64,000 nt of DNA, from contig JBEWZL010000064.1 in NCBI GenBank assembly GCA_045837725.1, forward strand, positions 398,946 through 462,945, read 5' to 3'. The position numbers and the translations under genes were made by a program. The DNA is from Vermamoeba vermiformis. Its lineage: Eukaryota > Tubulinea > Echinamoebida. The notes beneath the pieces are model-generated. The model made no database searches. It was not told the DNA's origin and saw only the letters and a list, made by a program, of their open reading frames with translations. Below are positions 12,477 to 23,312 of the stretch, in pieces; positions within the stretch are counted from its first letter, which is position 1; every line of letters begins with the position of its first letter.

Positions 12477-13036
12477 ATTGAGTGACTAGCGGCCTCTTGT
12501 GGGAGTCTCTTGGAAATACAAAGAAAAATAACGAACACCAAAAAAAATCAGAAAATGTGGCCTGTCGGAGCTAGAAATTTGTACCGTTGTGGCGATTCGG
12601 CAATATTTTGTGGTGCAATTACATGATATCGCATTTTTATATGGTGTTAGCCAAAGTTATGATTAAATTTGTACATAAAATTTTAAATCTGCATGGAGAC
12701 CACCATTTATGGTAGTATATCTCGATCTGCGGAAAAGGGCCCTGAAAACGATACTACCTATATAATTTCCGTGCTGTAATTCGTTTCGTGTAATATTGCA
12801 AACGGAGACTTCTTGGGCTGATAAAGCGAAAAAAACAACCAAGCACCGAACATATCTGGTGCATCCTATTAAGCAAACTATTTTATGCTATAAAACAGGT
12901 TATAATTCTCGTTACTTTTCTTTTTTTGAAGACTGTTTATAGGGCAAGTAAAATACCGTGGTGGTCGTGGTGGTCGTGCCGATATTTTTTCTAGCTCAAA
13001 TTGGACATTTTTTTGTCGCTGTTTGTACTTAGCACC
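12477..13036. promoter_or_regulatory. Divergent intergenic region between aspartate aminotransferase and FAM91
   Basis: 560 bp between two gene starts facing away from each other, so it should hold both promoters. It is AT-rich. Near 12958-12980 there is a short tandem GTGGTGGTC run just before the FAM91 start. I see no ORF of note, no RNA gene and no clear named element. Confidence 0.5.
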
Positions 13037-16000
13037 ATGGAGGATCTCGAAAAGACATACGAACGATTTATTTTGCAGCAAGTCGACTGGGATCAGCTGC
13101 CCGTTGACACTAAGAAGTCGATGGGCAACTCGAAGGAGACCTGGAAGCAGAATGTCGTCAGATTTAGCATTAGACATCAATTAAGATGGAAGACGAATTT
13201 GGTTAGGCTATATGTTAGCGAGGAGAAGATGTATTATCAAGAAATTTTGAGATTCAGTCGTGCTCACTTTATGGTCAGTAGAAAATTACAAAAAAATAGT
13301 TATGCATAATTTTCATATTAATGTGATATTTTCACACGATGAATAACTCAAATTGGCTAATAAGCAAATATTAGAGCTATTTTCAGTTAATATTTTGTTT
13401 TCGGATGCACGTTTATTGCTCTCAGCAACAGTCTTATATCATATAAGCTCAATATAAACATGCACTATTTAAAAAATCATATTTATCTCGTTAATCTGTT
13501 TGATTTTCGATTATTTCGACCAGTCAGTAATTTTCCATTGAATAGTTATACCCCTATCACATTGCTGATGTGTTAGTGCGTGGTCTGCGCGTAACACCGT
13601 TCAGATATTACTTTGAAATGATGCACGATGTCATGCAAGACGGTAAGTAACGAGCCACCTACAATGCGATAATTTTTTTTATCGTTGATTAATGGTGCTA
13701 AATATAGCCATCAAATAGTAAGCTAATATTTATTTTATAGAAAAATCATATGACGTTCTTCCGAATTTTACAGCCGCTGATTGTGAGTACTGATTAGCAC
13801 GTGAAATTACAAATCTAACCGAAGCACAGGTGTTCGCGTATTGGGTATCGGCAGAAATCAATATATTGACATCATGAACAATATCAAAGCAAAGGTACCG
13901 TCAGTCACTATCCACATATTATTAATAGGACCCTATTATAATAATTATGAATAGGGCGGATTCCAAAAGAACTGGCTGTTCAGCAGCAAGAAAAAGAAAA
14001 ATATTATTCGAGATTTTCTTCCAACGAGCCCCGAGCGAGTTCATATTGAGTACTGGTGGATCGTTAGCATCGGATATGTCAGCGAAGAAGATGTGCAGCA
14101 GTGTGGTCGCGTGGAACAGGCCCTGGTTGATTTGTTGATCGATGAGGGTCCGAAACAAGCCGGTCAATTGCCTAAAAACATCGTGCAATCGTTATACGCA
14201 AAGAATTTGATTTATTTGGATATTCCTATTTCCAACACCGATCAGTTTGTTAGTAAGTCCTCAACGCATCCGAAAATTTAAAATTTCACCAGATCGATAA
14301 CTAATTTTATTCGCATCATTTAGTGCCTCCTTTAAGAGATTTCGTTATGAATAGAGTTAGCGGAGATTATTTTGAAAATTTATTGTACAAAGTGTTCGTG
14401 TCCCTCGATGAAAGAACGACAGTTGAAGGTCTTGCAAAGATCTTAGATATTGATATTGAATTGATTAAGGTACCAGTATTAATACTGCCTCACATCTAAT
14501 ATTAACATTGATTATTATAGCAAGCCATCTCGCTGTTCATTCGGTTAGGCATGGCTTCGAAGAAGAATGTCGAGCCTATCACTTTCGTAAGTTAATGTTG
14601 CGTACAATAGATACAGATCATAGCAAATATATTATGATTTGGTTATAGCCGACAGGTATTAACGATCGCATATTTAGACCGCTGAGGCTACGGATGACAT
14701 TGGCCGAACTATTCAAAACAAGTGGCATCCTTCGTGGATCAAGACTAAGGACTCACCTGTCTTGTCTCGAAAGAACGACAACAGTGCCACGCCTGATCTA
14801 TTAATAGACTTTGACGAGCCTGTGACGTCATCATTGAGCTCTTCGGCCTCTGAAATTCCACCTGAGCCACGGACCCCTACTCCGGTACAATCTCCGCCAC
14901 CAGCTAGAAAGAAGCCAACGTCAGGTAGTAAAGACTATGAGCTCATCTTTATATGTTTATTAACGTAGTGTTGTCTATTAGAGTCCCAAGAAGTCGTGCA
15001 AGAAGAGCTGAAGAGAGTTGGATTTTTGTTTGACAGCACATTGGCCGCGTACTTGATGATGGGCAATTTGACAGCTGGATTGAAAGCACACGCCGTTACG
15101 ATGTTTGAAGCTGGCAAATTGAACGACGAACAAATGGACGACTTTTTAATGCAGTTGGATAAGGTACGTGACCCTTACTCTTGCCAAACAAATTTCTCGG
15201 AGAATAATTTTAAATATACATTTGACACTTCGTGCATGTTATTAAAGGTCCCTATCTCAGTTGTAATATATGTATGTTGTATTAATACTATGGTATTAGA
15301 TTGATCTGCGGGCGTCAGAAGGTGAGGCTCAACGATACTTCGACCATGCAATTACACTGCGCAATACACTGCGGTTCATGCGCAAGAACGAAGCGAATAA
15401 GATTAAGGGCTGTGACGGCGGAGTTGATTTGGTTCGCTGTGAACGATTGAACAGTTTGGATCACGCAGCAAGGATCAGAGTTTTGAGCCGAAGTTATGCT
15501 CTTTTAATCTCTATGGCACCTCTTACTGGCGAGGCATTGACTATCACGAGCTCAATACCACGTCATTTTGGTCCTATTATTCCTGAGGTAACGCCTTGCA
15601 GTCTGCGAGCACATCCGCATCCACCTGGCACTTTTCACTAACAGTTTCTATATTAGGTTATGTCGCCATGGTTCAAATTATACATATACAATGCAGCAAA
15701 GTCGGGGCCTGATTCGATCTTATTCCCAAAGGGTCTTCGAGTTAATTATTTACCCGAAGTATTCGAGGTAAGTTGGTGTCAGACAATGGCAACTAGATCT
15801 AACTACTTGCCTTATTTAGACTTGCGAATTGGTTAGAATCGAACCTTGGGGTGCAGCGGAGCCTTATACTACGCCTGTTTGTAAGTATCAAGCCCGAACA
15901 ACTTTTTCAAATCCGCATCCGATTAGTTACTGCAGCAGATCTAATTTTAATTTACTATTTCAGCCAACTTGCTATTAGTCTTAAACGACATATTACTGGC

Positions 16001-16654
16001 TGGTCCTGTATTAGTTCAAGCATGGACACATCGAACAGCGCAAGACAAAGGTGGAGTAAATCTGCTCGAAGAACCAAAGACCTTGTTCGTGCCCTTCCCA
16101 CTCGAACCTAGTCTCGTTGATTATGGTGCTAATGAACGTAAGTTTAAATTATTATTGATATTCTTGTCTTTTAAAGGAAAAGTGAAATTTTGATGAGTGG
16201 ATCCACTTCACTTCGTGAACTAATTGTGACTTGTATTATAGTCGAATACACAGAGTTCAATATCCATTCACATCCAGCCGTCAAGGCCTTGGATAAAGCG
16301 ATGAATTTGAGCAAGTCTATTGGCTTCATTAAGATGATTTTGATCGACGATCCGACCTCGGGCATTCTCAAGTGGGTCCCGTTTGACATTCAATACGGCA
16401 TGCCGTTGTTCGATAAGAAGCTTAATAGAGAAGTTTGCAACAAGATTGAAAAGTTTGGATTATTTGAAGAGAATAATCTGCGCGAGTACTCGAAGAGTTG
16501 CCGAGATCTGTCGTTGAGGCTGTTAGATTATATTGGCCAGATGAAACAAGAAGAATTGGACGAGAAAGATTTGGAGGCTGATATTGTGCCATTGCCTAAT
16601 CAAATTGTATCCTTCTACCAACAGATCTCTCCTGTTACATCGGTTTTGGAGTAA
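13037..16654 (+). CDS. FAM91A1: FAM91 family protein
   Basis: Animal FAM91A1 acts at the trans-Golgi network with TBC1D23 (golgin-mediated capture of endosome-derived vesicles) and with the WDR11 complex. Many small exons join in phase. The N-terminal domain is clear: [80 protein letters not shown], and [27 protein letters not shown]. These match FAM91_N nearly continuously. A Ser/Pro linker (about 14762-14930) precedes the C-terminal domain, which starts around [22 protein letters not shown] and includes [25 protein letters not shown] and [16 protein letters not shown]. The protein ends SVLE before TAA. Complete by both domains. Confidence 0.95.
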
Positions 16655-16764
16655 ACAGATCCCTAAGCCTAAATTGCCAAATTAATTTTGCCGGCCCGTA
16701 CTTGATTCTTGTAATTTACGCTAGTACTATTACAGAGTTTTATTGATAATTATTTACAGCAGAA

Positions 16765-17072
16765 TTAATTAATATTATTAATACGCTGCAATGTCAATAA
16801 CTGGATCGCGTCCTCTGCCCGCATAGGCTGTGCTCCGGCAGCATTACCTCGTGCAATTAACGGTTGAACAGAAGCATGGAGAGCATGGTGCGTTGGTTGG
16901 AGACCATTGGCAACAGCCCGTGCATCGTTAAGTACTACTGGCTGATTATCTGCTGGTATTCTGTTGTATAAAGCCAAAGCAACTTCATTCAACTTGTTAA
17001 CAACGTTTTGTTTCAGTGCAACTTCTTTATTGGCTGCGTCGACGTCGATTGAGTAAAACAACTTTATTTTTT
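16765..17072 (-). other. Open -1 frame after the V-ATPase B-like stop codon (possible extension)
   Basis: The gap between the convergent FAM91 and V-ATPase B-like genes (16655-17063) is mostly filled by an uninterrupted minus-strand frame of about 100 codons. It begins at the A7 run 17067-17073 that ends the V-ATPase B-like gene and stops at 16765. It has no ATG at its start. Translated, it is Ala/Asn/Leu-rich (for example NKLNEVALALYNRIPADN), protein-like but of no family I know. It could be read by -1 slippage on A-AAA-AAA, be a chance open frame in a 3' UTR, or reflect a homopolymer length error. Confidence 0.3.
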
Positions 17073-18914
17073 TGCGTAGTACAAATCCAAATAACGGTAG
17101 TAGATGTAATTTAACTTGTCACGCGGGAAAATTCGCAGCAGTTCCCAAGCCAGATCATAAGTCTTCATCAGATCACGTGACTCGTTCCAGGACTGGTTGA
17201 TCATTCGTCGATCGAACGCATCTTTGAAATTCAAGTACAATTGCTCATTTGGGTCAAAAAATGACTCGCCTACAACTGCCCGATAGGCAGCAATTTCATG
17301 GCCCTTAGCGTACAATACGTCCTGCATTATGCTGCGATTAACAAATGATTTCCAAGAAAAGGAGTTTTTGCGTACCAATTGAAATACAATGGAACGGTGG
17401 TCTTCACGTGTCAAGCCGTAACCCAAAACTGTGGGGATTTTGTAAAAGGCCATAACGTCTATTGGCGGATATATTCCACGATTGTGCAGCTGTCTGCTGA
17501 GCACCAGATAATTTTCAGTAAATGCTCCCATCAGATCTACCATCGGATGGGTCATATCATCGGCGGGGACAGTCATTATAGGCACTATAGTCAATGAGCC
17601 GCTCGATCCTTCAACAACGCCTCCACGTTCAAATAGACTTGCCAGATCCGAACCCAAATAGCTCGGATATTTTTGTGTCTTTGACACCTAATCGTAGCAA
17701 GTGTCAAATTTTAGTTGAATTAAAAAGGCAATATACTGACATTACGATCAATCAGCTGCATGATGCCACAATAAGCTTCCATATCTAAAGAAGGGTCAGT
17801 TTTAAATGCTACGGAAAAATCTACGAGTGCAATGTACCTGTAATTACAACCATCACGTGCTTTTGTTTCTCGTAAGCCAAGTACTCCGCGAATGTCAAAG
17901 CGAGTCTTGGTGTTAACAATCGTTCATGAATTGGATCGGAGATGCAGTTCATGAACGAGGTGACTTGGTGCTTGCTTTGCAGCTCTTTGAACTCCGCTGT
18001 GAAGAACCGCATGGCATCGTTTGATAGCTGCACGGTCGATTAGTGTCATAATACTTAATATAACATACAATTTATGAGAAGTTGAATATGGACTTACGCC
18101 AATGCCAGCAAAGACAATCGTGAATTCTTCGGAGAAATTTCGGGCATGTTCAGGCTTGACGACAGCAGCTTGACGAATGATTTGCGCGGCGAGTTCATTG
18201 TGCGGCAGACCAGCTGCAGAATATATGGTGTATACGCGACCAATAGCAATTGTGTTCATCAGATCTATGGCACCAACGCCCGTTGTAATTATTCCGTTGG
18301 GCCATTGGCGTGCAACTGGATTGATGGGCCGGCTTTGAATGTCCACGTGCTTCTCGGGGTACGACGCAAATGTTTTGTCCCTGGGCTTGCCTGAACTATT
18401 GTAGTAAGGCGAGGATTAGATTGTGCATCACAACGATAAAAAATGAAGCGAGATCTAACCCATCAAAAAATCCTCCAATCATGTCCTCGCTCACTGGCAT
18501 CTTGAACACCTCGCCTGTGCACTCGACTCGCACTTCAGATAGGCTCATACCAGTCATTTCTTCAAAGACCTTTAATGCGGTAAATTAGCCATTCAATACC
18601 GAATCCGGAAAAAATTGGGACTTACTTGAGCTACAGCTTTATTTCCAGATATTTCGACGATTTGACCTCGAACCATCTTTCCATTTTTGGAATAAATATT
18701 GACCATCTCCATCAGTTTGGGCTAAAAGACGGATCAATCGTAGGTTCAAACTCGCTTACAAAACAGATAAAAATTACCTTAATATTTTCTATTACCAACA
18801 ATTGCTCCCATGTTGCTGCTCTAACCATTCGACAGCCTTAAATAAAGGTTAAAATAAATTCAGAATATTTTCAAACTTGCTTGTCAACGGCTGGGCAGTC
18901 AAATTCGATTCCAT
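17064..18914 (-). CDS. Divergent V-type ATPase subunit B-like protein
   Basis: Clearly in the V-ATPase B family: [116 protein letters not shown] and RQLHNRGIYPPIDV. The C-terminus aligns with the family end. Canonical B is the nucleotide-binding but non-catalytic subunit of the V1 hexamer. Here two blocks are lost. The AREEVPGRRGYPGYMY region is replaced by RNVSKTQKYPSYLGS. The block after YPPIxV, normally LPSLSRLMKSA with the arginine finger, reads MAFYKIPTVLG. Splicing is inferred with a GC-AG first intron (18837-18880) and an in-frame 54-nt intron (17322-17375). It is likely a degenerate paralogue or regulatory form, with a canonical B elsewhere in the genome. Confidence 0.88.
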
Positions 18915-19278
18915 TGTGTCTTAATAGCTAACGTTGTGTATAATAAGTGGTATGAGAGAAAACATGACAGTAAACTCTTCCATTGAAAAATTCGACTGAA
19001 CTTTATTTACCCGATCCGGACCTTGTGCTTGTCTAGTTTGACAGTTGTTGACTTGAATCGTCCTCCACAATTCCTTCGTCAAGTGGTGATTCTTTATCGT
19101 TCACTAGTTATCATATGTCATTGACTATTCCGTGACACGTGTTGACGGATGCTGTCCCTCGTTGAGGAGATAAAATGTTTTATGTACATTGACGTAAATA
19201 ACTATATTACAAAGCCGCTTCAAGCGTTAAATAAATAAACTTCTACTATTATATACTGATAGAGCTCTATTCTCGTCT
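18915..19278. other. Intergenic region upstream of the V-ATPase B-like gene
   Basis: 364 bp between the V-ATPase B-like start and the GDPD 3' end, AT-rich. One near-palindromic GTGACACGTGTTGAC sits around 19132-19146 (E-box/G-box core CACGTG). No ORF or RNA gene seen. Confidence 0.4.
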
Positions 19279-21851
19279 CTATCGTTTCTTCGTCGGGGTC
19301 GTTTTCTTCGTGCTAGGCAAGGATTTCAATGAAAAGACCGGATCTTTCGCGCGGGACTTTTGAGTGACGATGACATAGGTCAAGAATACGCCTATAATCA
19401 AGCCACCCATAGCACAAGCCAAAGCAATCATTACCACTTCAAACTTGGTCAGATCGACTGAATAAGCGAGATCCAATCGCGCTTGGTGTTCGTTGGAGCG
19501 TTGAGCGAATAGCTTGGCTTGATGCTGACTCTCGATGAAGACATTTCGCGCTTCAAAAGCAGCGGGCATGAATTCAGTGAACACGCCATCCACGCCGAGT
19601 TCGTAGAAGTAGAGGTACTCTATTATTGACTAAGTATTAGTTTCATGGCTCTTTACTAACGCATTAACATATATGCCAATATAGGCCGTTTATAAGCTTC
19701 TAAATGAATTTCGAAATAAAATTTGATAAATTTGTACTGGCAAGATCCGCGGTCAGTAGATTTGCTTGGGAAGAGTATTATTATATAGTCGAGGTACATA
19801 CCAGAGAGCTTGTCACCATTGAAGTATTTAGGCAAGTTGCGGTCTTCGTATTCATTACGCAAAGTCCAAATATGAACTTCGAGATTGCGTTTATGAGCCT
19901 CGTCGATAATTTGGCCAGGGGTCCAAAAAGGAGTGAAATTAGGGTACCTACAACAATATATCAGCAACTTGATTACTTTCGCATATTAACTAAGCCTAGA
20001 TCCGCTCCAGGTCATAATTTTTGAAAATTGAAGAAAACGGTCGTTGTGACCAAAGATTTACGTGGCAAAAATAGATTCGCTCAATTTACTGAGTAAAATA
20101 TGATAAAATATGGTATAATAAGAATACTAAATAATACTTACGGCGAAGGAGCCATCAAGTATTGCTTATCGGGACCAATTCCATTAGCGAATGTAGCAAT
20201 CTTGTCCAATCGTTCAGGAGTTAAATACTATCATAATACCAATAATTAGTAAGTAATTTCATTGGAAATATTAAATTTAGAGCCAGATCTGATGCACGCG
20301 TACTGACGAAATAAAAATATTTTAGTATGACGAAAGTTACCTCGTTAAAGTTAATAACGTCGTCTTCGGAGATATCACAAGGCGAGTCAATCAACTTAAT
20401 AAGCCTATTGTAATTAGAATCGTTAGAATAGTCCTCGTCGAATTAGATCGCGGTTGTAATACAATATCTTAACGCTTCATACGTAAAATATTGTTCAACG
20501 TGTTACTTATACATACTTAATATCAGTTCTCTTGCGCAATCTGATCAAGTTTTGATTTTCGAATGATTGCAGGTAGATCTTTTGTGCAGCGGCTTCAGGA
20601 CCTTTCAATTTATAGCCGTATTCCTCGAGGGTGCTCAATAATGGGTCGTCGAATGAGTAACCATGCTAATAAACCAAACTATTAGTTCCTGATCTAAAAT
20701 TTTTGTCGTGTACTGGATCTCCATTCTTATTTTTAAGAATCATATAGCTTTGCAAGATTATATAACGCATATATATACGTATTAAATATTATAATAATAA
20801 CGATTAAATATCATTTGATTCCTTACCTCCTCGAAGAAAGTTGGATGCTTAGTTTCAATATAAATTCCGACGTCTAGTTTGAGGTCTCTATTCATCTTTT
20901 GCAATAAATCAAGCACTTCACGCAATGTAGGCACCGTTAGCAATCCGTCCATAGAAGTCTCGCGGATCTCTCTTCTTTGTTTTGCGCGAAGGGTCTTGAT
21001 CTCTTCCAAGGTAAAGTCTGAAAGTAGCGTTTCAGCATATATTGCTAAATAAGGCTATATGGATATAATAGTATATTTACCGATGCTCATCCATCCTGTT
21101 ACAACTTTTCCGTTGCGTAAAGTGACGGATCTGTTTCTCGAGGCAAATTCAGGACGAGAAGCCACGTCAGTGACTCCATCTAATATAGATTAGCGATATT
21201 CGTATGTAAAGATCGATATAGTACCTAAATTGACGTCGTGAACGCAAACTAAGTGGCCATCCTTTGTAAAAACCAAATCCGGCTCAATATAATCAGCACC
21301 TGTGACGATAAATTAAATAAAATAATTCAAATATTATAGACAACGTTATTACCTTCGCGGATAGCAATGGCGTAAGATGCTAGCGTGTGTTCAGGGACTA
21401 TGAAGGGAGATCCTCTGTGAGCCAACAATAAGGGTCTTCGAATGCTATTCATTGTAACATTAGTATTTGCTTTATATAATTATGGACATTAGGATATTTG
21501 TTGCCTCGATTTAATAGGAAAAGCACGAGCTCTAATAGAAAATTCGCAAAAGTTTGGCCCGATCAAGTCTGAAGCAGGCTTGGCGTGCAATTAAATATAA
21601 TATAGTACGAGTAATATTATTTAATCAATAATATATTATTGTTCGTCGTATTTGCCGTATTATAACAAATTTAATTTAAATTAACCGGCGTTATTTTATT
21701 TTACCGACGCGTTGTCGAAGTTATTTTCGGGCCATATTGATTTGCTTAGTGATATTATTGAGCTATGTATATTAAATAATTCATACCTATCTGCCCAAAC
21801 TCCTGACAGCAGGATCGAGATCAACACAAACAAAATTACTTGGATCTTCAT
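19279..21851 (-). CDS. Glycerophosphodiester phosphodiesterase, secreted/luminal with C-terminal membrane anchor
   Basis: Hydrolyses glycerophosphodiesters to an alcohol and glycerol 3-phosphate. About ten small exons. The ATG at 21851 opens a signal peptide (MKIQVILFVLISILLSGVWA). The catalytic core has the family pattern: LAHRGSPFIVPEHTLASY (HRG and the metal Glu region), then GADYIEPDLVFTKDGHLVCVHD with the E-x-D pair and the second catalytic His. Later come the IYIETKHPTFFEE block, YLTPERLDKIATFANGIGPDK, and EVHIWTLRNE near the C-terminal side of the barrel. Residues near the C-terminus form one transmembrane helix (VVMIALACAMGGLIIGVFLTYVIV) with a basic cytosolic tail ending TTPTKKR. A type I membrane enzyme facing the lumen or outside is inferred. 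Confidence 0.93.
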
Positions 21852-22296
21852 TTGCAACAGATCAACGCGAGAGTTGCGCACTGTTGTATCTAGATCGCTA
21901 GGTCAGTAGCGTTTAGGGCGAAGACCGCTATTTGTTTCGCAGCTGCAACAAGCAACGAAATGATAAATTTTCCGATCAGAGGAAGAAAACGAACGAATTT
22001 CAGGGACAACTGAAAAAGATACAATTTCCTAATGTTACAATGCGGAAGAGAAAACTCAGCGATAATATTTTATTCTAAGAGTTTGAGACACGCAACCAGA
22101 AACACAAAAATACCTTCCCGTGTCTCATCTCGGCAGGATCAGAAACAAAACTTCGTATAAACATAATAATCCGGCAATTGTATTATCTAAACATAAAATT
22201 GATACAAGAACTAGTTCGTTCTCTCCCTTCTTTGTTGGACAAAGATAAAATTACTTTCATTTTTGTTCCGCAATAGATCTCCTCGCGTCACATTAG
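21852..22296. other. Intergenic DNA left of the MITE
   Basis: About 445 bp between the GDPD start and the transposon-like element. It should include the GDPD promoter and 5' UTR. I see no ORF, RNA gene or repeat in it. Its last 8 bp (22289-22296, CACATTAG) form the left target-site duplication of the element. Confidence 0.5.
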
Positions 22297-22609
22297 GGGG
22301 CCCGTTTATGTAAATCGGGCCGGAGGAAAACGGAGAAAAACCGACCCGACATTAGCCGGTAAATCCTACACCCGAACCGGCACCCACTATTTATTACTTG
22401 GGCCTACAAACGAGCGACCAGGGTGACAGTACCCCTCCCAAACACGATCAGACCCAGATAGAAGCAAGATATAACTCCAAAGTGCACCACACAAGGCGAG
22501 GGTTTTTTCATCACGGAGGGCGCCCCGGGGGGTGGTGTCGGCAGGAAAAGGCGGCTTTGAAATCGGACGTCGGTTTTTCAGTCCGGCCCGATTTACATAA
22601 ACAGGTCCC
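22297..22609. mobile_element. MITE-like non-autonomous DNA transposon, 313 bp, with long TIRs and 8-bp TSD
   Basis: The ends are inverted repeats. The left end starts GGGGCCCGTTTATGTAAATC and runs on as GGGCCGGA. The right end, read on the other strand, starts GGGACCTGTTTATGTAAATC and also continues GGGCCGGA. Similarity resumes further in at AAAAACCGAC, after an offset of about 10 bp. The element is flanked by a perfect direct repeat CACATTAG (22289-22296 and 22610-22617). It is more GC-rich than its surroundings and has no transposase ORF. An 8-bp duplication with GGG ends fits Merlin-like or hAT/P-like families, but I cannot place it. The intact duplication and well-matched ends suggest a fairly recent insertion. 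It sits 90 bp before the next gene's ATG. Confidence 0.85.
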
Positions 22610-22698
22610 CACATTAGAAACACACTTCAGCGCATTTAAATACGCGTGTTATTAGTATTACAAGAGTATTTTAGTTGTGAGCGAGCTGAAGAAACTTA

Positions 22699-23223
22699 AT
22701 GGGCGATAACAAATTTCCATTGATCCCGTCGCAAGTTTTGGAGGACTTGAAGAATTTAGAAACCGATGGAATTAAACCTTATATATTAGCGGAGATTATA
22801 GGAGCCGAATATCATCAGCCTGAGAGTGGTAGGAATTAATTTGTAAATTTTTGAAATTATTTGCAATTGATTACGTCGACAAAAATGAATTGTATCATTT
22901 CTGGTTTGATAGGCACTTTAAATAAATTATTTAATAATTATATGTTAGGTCCTGAGTTTGCAGAAGCCTTGCTAAAAGAATTTTCATCTGACAAAGCACT
23001 CAATCTCGAGCAAAAACTCAAAGACCCGTCTCCAGCAGTTAGAAAAGACGCAGAAGATTTAACAGAAAAAACAGCTGATGCCGTTATATCATATTTGGAG
23101 ACTAAGGATTGGTTCGAAAGCACCGATCGCATCCTTCAAAAGAAACTCGAAGAAATCAAGCTGCTAAGGCAACGTATTCAACAATCTGTAAAATTAATAG
23201 ACGACAATAACAACCTCTTGTAA
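22699..23223 (+). CDS. Small helical/coiled-coil protein, unknown
   Basis: Two exons (22699 to about 22829; then from about 22950 to 23223) join as ...YHQPESG/PEFAEALLKEF and give about 135 residues. The N-terminus (FPLIPSQVLEDLKNLETDGIKPYILAEII) and the rest are predicted helical. The C-terminal 40 residues (DRILQKKLEEIKLLRQRIQQSVKLIDDNNNLL) look like a short coiled coil. No signal or membrane segment. I do not recognise the family; a small complex subunit (kinetochore- or prefoldin-like in shape only) is possible. The MITE ends 90 bp upstream and may overlap its promoter. Confidence 0.7.
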
Positions 23224-23312
23224 ATAAACCTTGTGCATATTACTCTCCGTCACCTTTTTGTTGCGTGTTTGGCGGATCCATTTTTAGTTCGATCAGCTGA
23301 ACGCAAAACACA

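Noticed and set aside
22387-22655. Overlapping ORFs on both strands inside the MITE (79 and 85 codons)
   Set aside because: They lie within the GC-rich element, show no domain or transposase motif, and overlap each other. Chance open frames.
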